Positions 61,208 to 64,000 of a DNA stretch of 64,000 nucleotides are shown here, one piece after another; position 1 is the first letter of the stretch, and each line of letters opens with the position of its first letter. The stretch comes from Peptoniphilus sp. BV3C26 (GTDB lineage: Bacteria > Bacillota > Clostridia > Tissierellales > Peptoniphilaceae). The translations under genes and the position numbers were made by a program. Where the stretch lies: the NCBI RefSeq assembly GCF_000478985.1, contig NZ_AWXB01000063.1:18405-82404 (forward strand), in the 5' to 3' direction. Under the pieces are notes generated by a model, which was not told the origin of the DNA, ran no database searches, and was given only the letters and a program-made list of their open reading frames with translations.

Positions 61208-64000
61208 TTAATTCTTATCAATGTTATATAGAACTTGTGCTACTTGGGCTCTTGTGAAAGGTGATTTAGGTGCGAAACTTCCATCTTTCATTCCACTTAC
61301 TACACCAAGTCTTGCCATTTCACTTACCGCATCTTTTGCCCAGGACTCTATGTTACTTCCGTCGTTAAAGCTTGTAACAGTTCCCTTAGCATTTAGATTC
61401 TTATTAGAAACCTTCAAGAATTTTGACATTATTACTGCCATTTCTTCTCTTGTTAGTTCCTTGTCTGGACCAAATTTTCCTTGTCCTAAGCCTGATACAA
61501 GTCCCATTCTATTTGCCCAAGAAATATATGCACTATAATATGAGCCTGATTTAACATCTTTGAAATTTTGTGTCCTATATTCATTCGTGTTTACATTTAA
61601 GATTCTTCCAAGTACCGTTACAAATTGTCCTCTTGTTATGGACTTGTTAGGACCAAATTCTGTATTGCTTAGGCCTGCAAAGTATCCCTTGCTTACTACA
61701 TAGTCAATAGCTTGCTTAGCCCAGTGACCGTTTATGTCTGTAAATGAATTGGATGAGCCGCTAGACTTAGAGCTTTGACTTTGAGTTTGTTGATTTTGTT
61801 GATTTTGTTGATTTTGTTGATTTTGTTGGTTGTTGCCGCCATATCTGCCAACTTCTCTTGCAGCATTCCAGTTAAAGGAAAGAATTGCATTTTGCTCTCC
61901 TCCTCCGGGACCTTTGCCAGCTATTTGGTCCATAGCATCTACCCAAACTGCAATATTTACTCTGTCATATTTGCCATTCATCACCCATGACCAAGTATTA
62001 CCTGATTGATCAGCTCTATACTTGCTGCCATCAATGATAAACAGATTTGTTAAGTTGCCTGTCAATGTCTTGCCGCCAAACTCTCTTTGGATTGAATGGA
62101 AGTTAACGCTGTATCTGAATTTTCCGTTTCTTTCTTCTACTCTTGCAGTGTGATTAATAGCCGCATTTGCCATAGAATAACCACTTTGATGAGCATGAAG
62201 AACTTCTACCGGCACTTCATATTGCACTGTAACTGGGCCGTTGTTTTGGTTGTTGTTTTGGTTGTTTTGGTTGTTGTTGCCCCATCCGGAGTTGTTGCCC
62301 CAGCCTTGGTTGTTGCCCCAGCCTTGGTTATTGTTGCCCCAGCCTTGGTTGTTGTTGCCCCAGCCTTGGTTGTTGCCTGAATTGTTTGGCTTACTTGTAT
62401 CTAATTTAAGTCCTTCCACAGCAGCTTTTAAATTGTCAATGGCAGATTTTACTTGCATGTCCGTAACGTTAGGCTTAGTCAACAAACTCATTAAAGAATT
62501 ATATGCGTTAACATACATCATGTTACTTTGATAAGTGTATTGAGGTCCGCCTAAGTTGGCATATCTTCTCAAAGCATCTACAACATCTTCCCTGCTCGGC
62601 ACATTAGGTGTAGGTGGTGTAGGTGGTGTAGGTGGTGTAGGTGTTTCTCCGCCGGGAGTAACATCAGTCATTTTACTCTTGTCAAATACAACTCTTGCAT
62701 TTTGTGCCCCTGCACCTGGTTCGCCTCCGGCAAGTCCGTCCATAGCATCTACCCAAACTTTTATATAAAGAGTGTTGTCCTTTAACTTCTCAAACTCAGC
62801 CTTTGTAAGTTTAATTCTAAATACCTTGGGGAATTGTTTTTGAGTTCCGTTCAAGGCCTTGTCTTCCATTTGTTCTAAAACTTCAGCAGGAATTGCCCTT
62901 CCCCTTGTAGTATTGCCCTCAAAGCTAAATAAATTAGTTAAATGTCCGTAGAATCCCATAAATTTAATACCTTGGAAAGTTAAGTCAATATTTACATCAT
63001 CGCCTTTTATACTTACCTTGGCAGGAGATATTAAAGCTTTATTGCCCATAGACTCCTTGTCTTCTACCGAGTGCATAAGCTTAACAGGTATGTTATAAAC
63101 TTTTTCACTTGCTCCCGCATCGGCGCTTTTATTAAAAGCATCTATTGCACTATTTAAATTAGCCAAAGCTTCGTTAATTTGCTCTTGAGTATTAGCACTA
63201 TTTAAAACATTTTTAGCAGCTTCAATAGCAGCCTTTAAAGTTTTAAAAGCATCTTCGCTTTTTTTACCTTGGCTTATCTTGTCGGCATCCTTTATCTTAG
63301 CATCAAGCTCTGTTTTATTTAATTGTGCTTGCTTTTCAGGACTATTTTTAAAAGCTTTTACTGCTGCCTTTAATGTCGCTACTCCTTGGTCTAAAGCTCC
63401 TTGAACCGTTGCATTTTTCAATGTTTCTTCTGCAGCTGCGATTGCTGCTTGAAGTTTGCTAAATGCTTCGTCTGTCTTCTTGCCTTGTTCAACTTTCTTA
63501 GCTTCTGCTATTTCTTTTGTTAAAGCTTCTTTTTTTAGTGGTGCTTGTGGTTCAACTTTATCTGCACTTTCTTTAAAGGCTTTTACTGCTGTTTTTAATG
63601 CTTTAACCGCTTCATCTAATTGAGTTTGCTCTGTTGCTTCCCCTAATACTTTTTCTGCTGCTGTTATTGCTGCTTTAAGTGTATTAAATGCTTCGTCTGT
63701 CTTCTTACCTTGTTCAACCTTCTTAGCTACTTCGATTTCATTTGTTAAAGCTTCTTTTTTTAGTGGTGCTTGTGGTTCAACTTTATCTGCACTTTCTTTA
63801 AAAGCTTTTACTGCTGTTTTTAATGCTTTAACCGCTTCATCTAATTGAGTTTGCTCTGTTGCTTCCCCTAATACTTTTTCTGCTGCTGCGATTGCTGCTT
63901 TAAGTGTATTAAATGCTTCGTCTGTCTTCTTACCTTGTTCAACCTTCTTAGCTACTTCGATTTCATTTGTTAAAGCTTCTGTATTTAAAATAACTTTTGT
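61208..64000 (-). CDS. SLH-anchored surface protein with two NEAT domains and helical repeats (partial, N-terminus off right edge)
   Basis: Open over 930 visible residues; no start is in view. From the N-terminal side: helical repeats of 75 residues (64000 to about 63290) with KKEALTNEIEVAKKVEQGKK, resembling FIVAR modules; NEAT 1 (about 63100-62700; GHLTNLFSFEG, KVWVDAMDGLAGGEPGAGAQ); a Pro-Thr hinge; a helical segment; an Asn/Gln/Gly/Trp repeat (QGWGNNNQGWGNN); NEAT 2 (about 62227-61862; GNLTNLFIIDG, AVWVDAMDQIAGKGPGGGEQ); a Gln/Asn run; and three SLH domains (about 61744-61211; FTDINGHWAKQAIDYV, FKDVKSGSYYSAYISW, SWAKDAVSEMARLG). The SLH part would attach it to wall polymer. Likely surface haem or iron binding; ligand untested. 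Confidence 0.9.
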   Translation of the reverse strand, partial: TKVILNTEALTNEIEVAKKVEQGKKTDEAFNTLKAAIAAAEKVLGEATEQTQLDEAVKALKTAVKAFKESADKVEPQAPLKKEALTNEIEVAKKVEQGKKTDEAFNTLKAAITAAEKVLGEATEQTQLDEAVKALKTAVKAFKESADKVEPQAPLKKEALTKEIAEAKKVEQGKKTDEAFSKLQAAIAAAEETLKNATVQGALDQGVATLKAAVKAFKNSPEKQAQLNKTELDAKIKDADKISQGKKSEDAFKTLKAAIEAAKNVLNSANTQEQINEALANLNSAIDAFNKSADAGASEKVYNIPVKLMHSVEDKESMGNKALISPAKVSIKGDDVNIDLTFQGIKFMGFYGHLTNLFSFEGNTTRGRAIPAEVLEQMEDKALNGTQKQFPKVFRIKLTKAEFEKLKDNTLYIKVWVDAMDGLAGGEPGAGAQNARVVFDKSKMTDVTPGGETPTPPTPPTPPTPNVPSREDVVDALRRYANLGGPQYTYQSNMMYVNAYNSLMSLLTKPNVTDMQVKSAIDNLKAAVEGLKLDTSKPNNSGNNQGWGNNNQGWGNNNQGWGNNQGWGNNSGWGNNNQNNQNNNQNNGPVTVQYEVPVEVLHAHQSGYSMANAAINHTARVEERNGKFRYSVNFHSIQREFGGKTLTGNLTNLFIIDGSKYRADQSGNTWSWVMNGKYDRVNIAVWVDAMDQIAGKGPGGGEQNAILSFNWNAAREVGRYGGNNQQNQQNQQNQQNQQTQSQSSKSSGSSNSFTDINGHWAKQAIDYVVSKGYFAGLSNTEFGPNKSITRGQFVTVLGRILNVNTNEYRTQNFKDVKSGSYYSAYISWANRMGLVSGLGQGKFGPDKELTREEMAVIMSKFLKVSNKNLNAKGTVTSFNDGSNIESWAKDAVSEMARLGVVSGMKDGSFAPKSPFTRAQVAQVLYNIDKN
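62244..62400 (-). repeat. Low-complexity GWGNN-type repeat
   Basis: An in-frame short tandem repeat encoding QGWGNNN units followed by an Asn/Gln-rich tail. It is a flexible linker between the helical segment and NEAT 2 of the surface protein, and the DNA repeat is prone to length change. Confidence 0.75.
63516..64000 (-). repeat. 225-bp tandem repeats in the surface protein gene
   Basis: Unit boundaries at 63516, 63741 and 63966 are spaced exactly 225 bases (75 codons). The two complete units differ at only about three positions; a third begins and runs off the edge. A more diverged copy precedes 63516. The repeats are in frame and encode helical segments. Confidence 0.9.

Noticed and set aside
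62096..62531. + strand open frames rich in Leu, Trp, Val and Ala
   Set aside because: They are the antisense of the Asn/Trp low-complexity linker of the surface protein, with no ribosome site or family match.

Overview
The window is a dense, AT-rich (by eye roughly 28-30% GC) chromosomal segment of a Gram-positive bacterium. RqcH (NFACT), a SCIFF peptide with its radical SAM maturase, YajC, a T-box on ileS, an RSH protein, SLH anchoring and many copper-amine-oxidase-N (CuAO_N1) wall domains point to the Clostridia/Tissierellia. The AT content and the NEAT, SLH and CuAO_N1 surface proteins suggest the Peptoniphilaceae (Parvimonas, Peptoniphilus or Helcococcus relatives); genus is inference. 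No rRNA, CRISPR array, insertion sequence or prophage was seen, and no stretch over 300 bases lacks a gene.

Layout. 1-1.8 kb: an ABC-2 permease (cut by the left edge) and its ATPase, which carries a one-base frameshift in an A7 run and has lost several catalytic motif residues. 1.9-3.2 kb: ychF, then tRNA-His on the other strand. 3.2-5.9 kb: an RNase PH-RdgB fusion and a secreted cell-wall amidase. 5.9-11.8 kb: an AIR-synthase/HypE-like protein and a compact type IV pilus set (pilB, pilC, pilin, prepilin peptidase, PilM/PilN-like proteins). 11.8-19.1 kb: a tightly overlapping run of topA, dprA, a ComM-type ATPase, yraN, rnhB, rbgA and a HAD phosphatase. Pilus genes beside dprA and comM suggest DNA uptake.

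19.1-30.7 kb: a secreted phosphodiester glycosidase with CuAO repeats, a two-component system, rqcH, a TrpR-like regulator, rubrerythrin, and the rpmE-yqhQ-prmC-prfA translation cluster next to hup. 30.8-40.2 kb: one long overlapping operon, miaB-mutS-mutL-miaA-ynbB-nitroreductase-tetrapyrrole methylase, joining tRNA modification and mismatch repair. 40.2-44.2 kb: a flavoprotein, an HD hydrolase, and mtnA divergent from an MTA/purine-nucleoside phosphorylase gene (salvage). 44.3-49.2 kb: a metallo-beta-lactamase-fold hydrolase, dtd, the RSH (p)ppGpp enzyme and recJ. 49.3-55 kb: yajC-scfA-scfB, then T-box-regulated ileS and an Rrf2/IscR-like regulator. 55-60.3 kb: a SAF-domain dehydrogenase, an HI0933-type flavoprotein, and the peptidase pair pepT-pepD.

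60.3-64 kb: two NEAT-domain surface proteins, one carrying CuAO_N1 repeats and one carrying three SLH domains, two NEAT domains and near-identical 225-bp helical repeats that run off the right edge. Their three NEAT domains share a distinctive signature and lack the classical YxxxY haem-ligand motif. With the SCIFF attenuator and the frameshifted ABC ATPase, they are the most interesting parts of the window.
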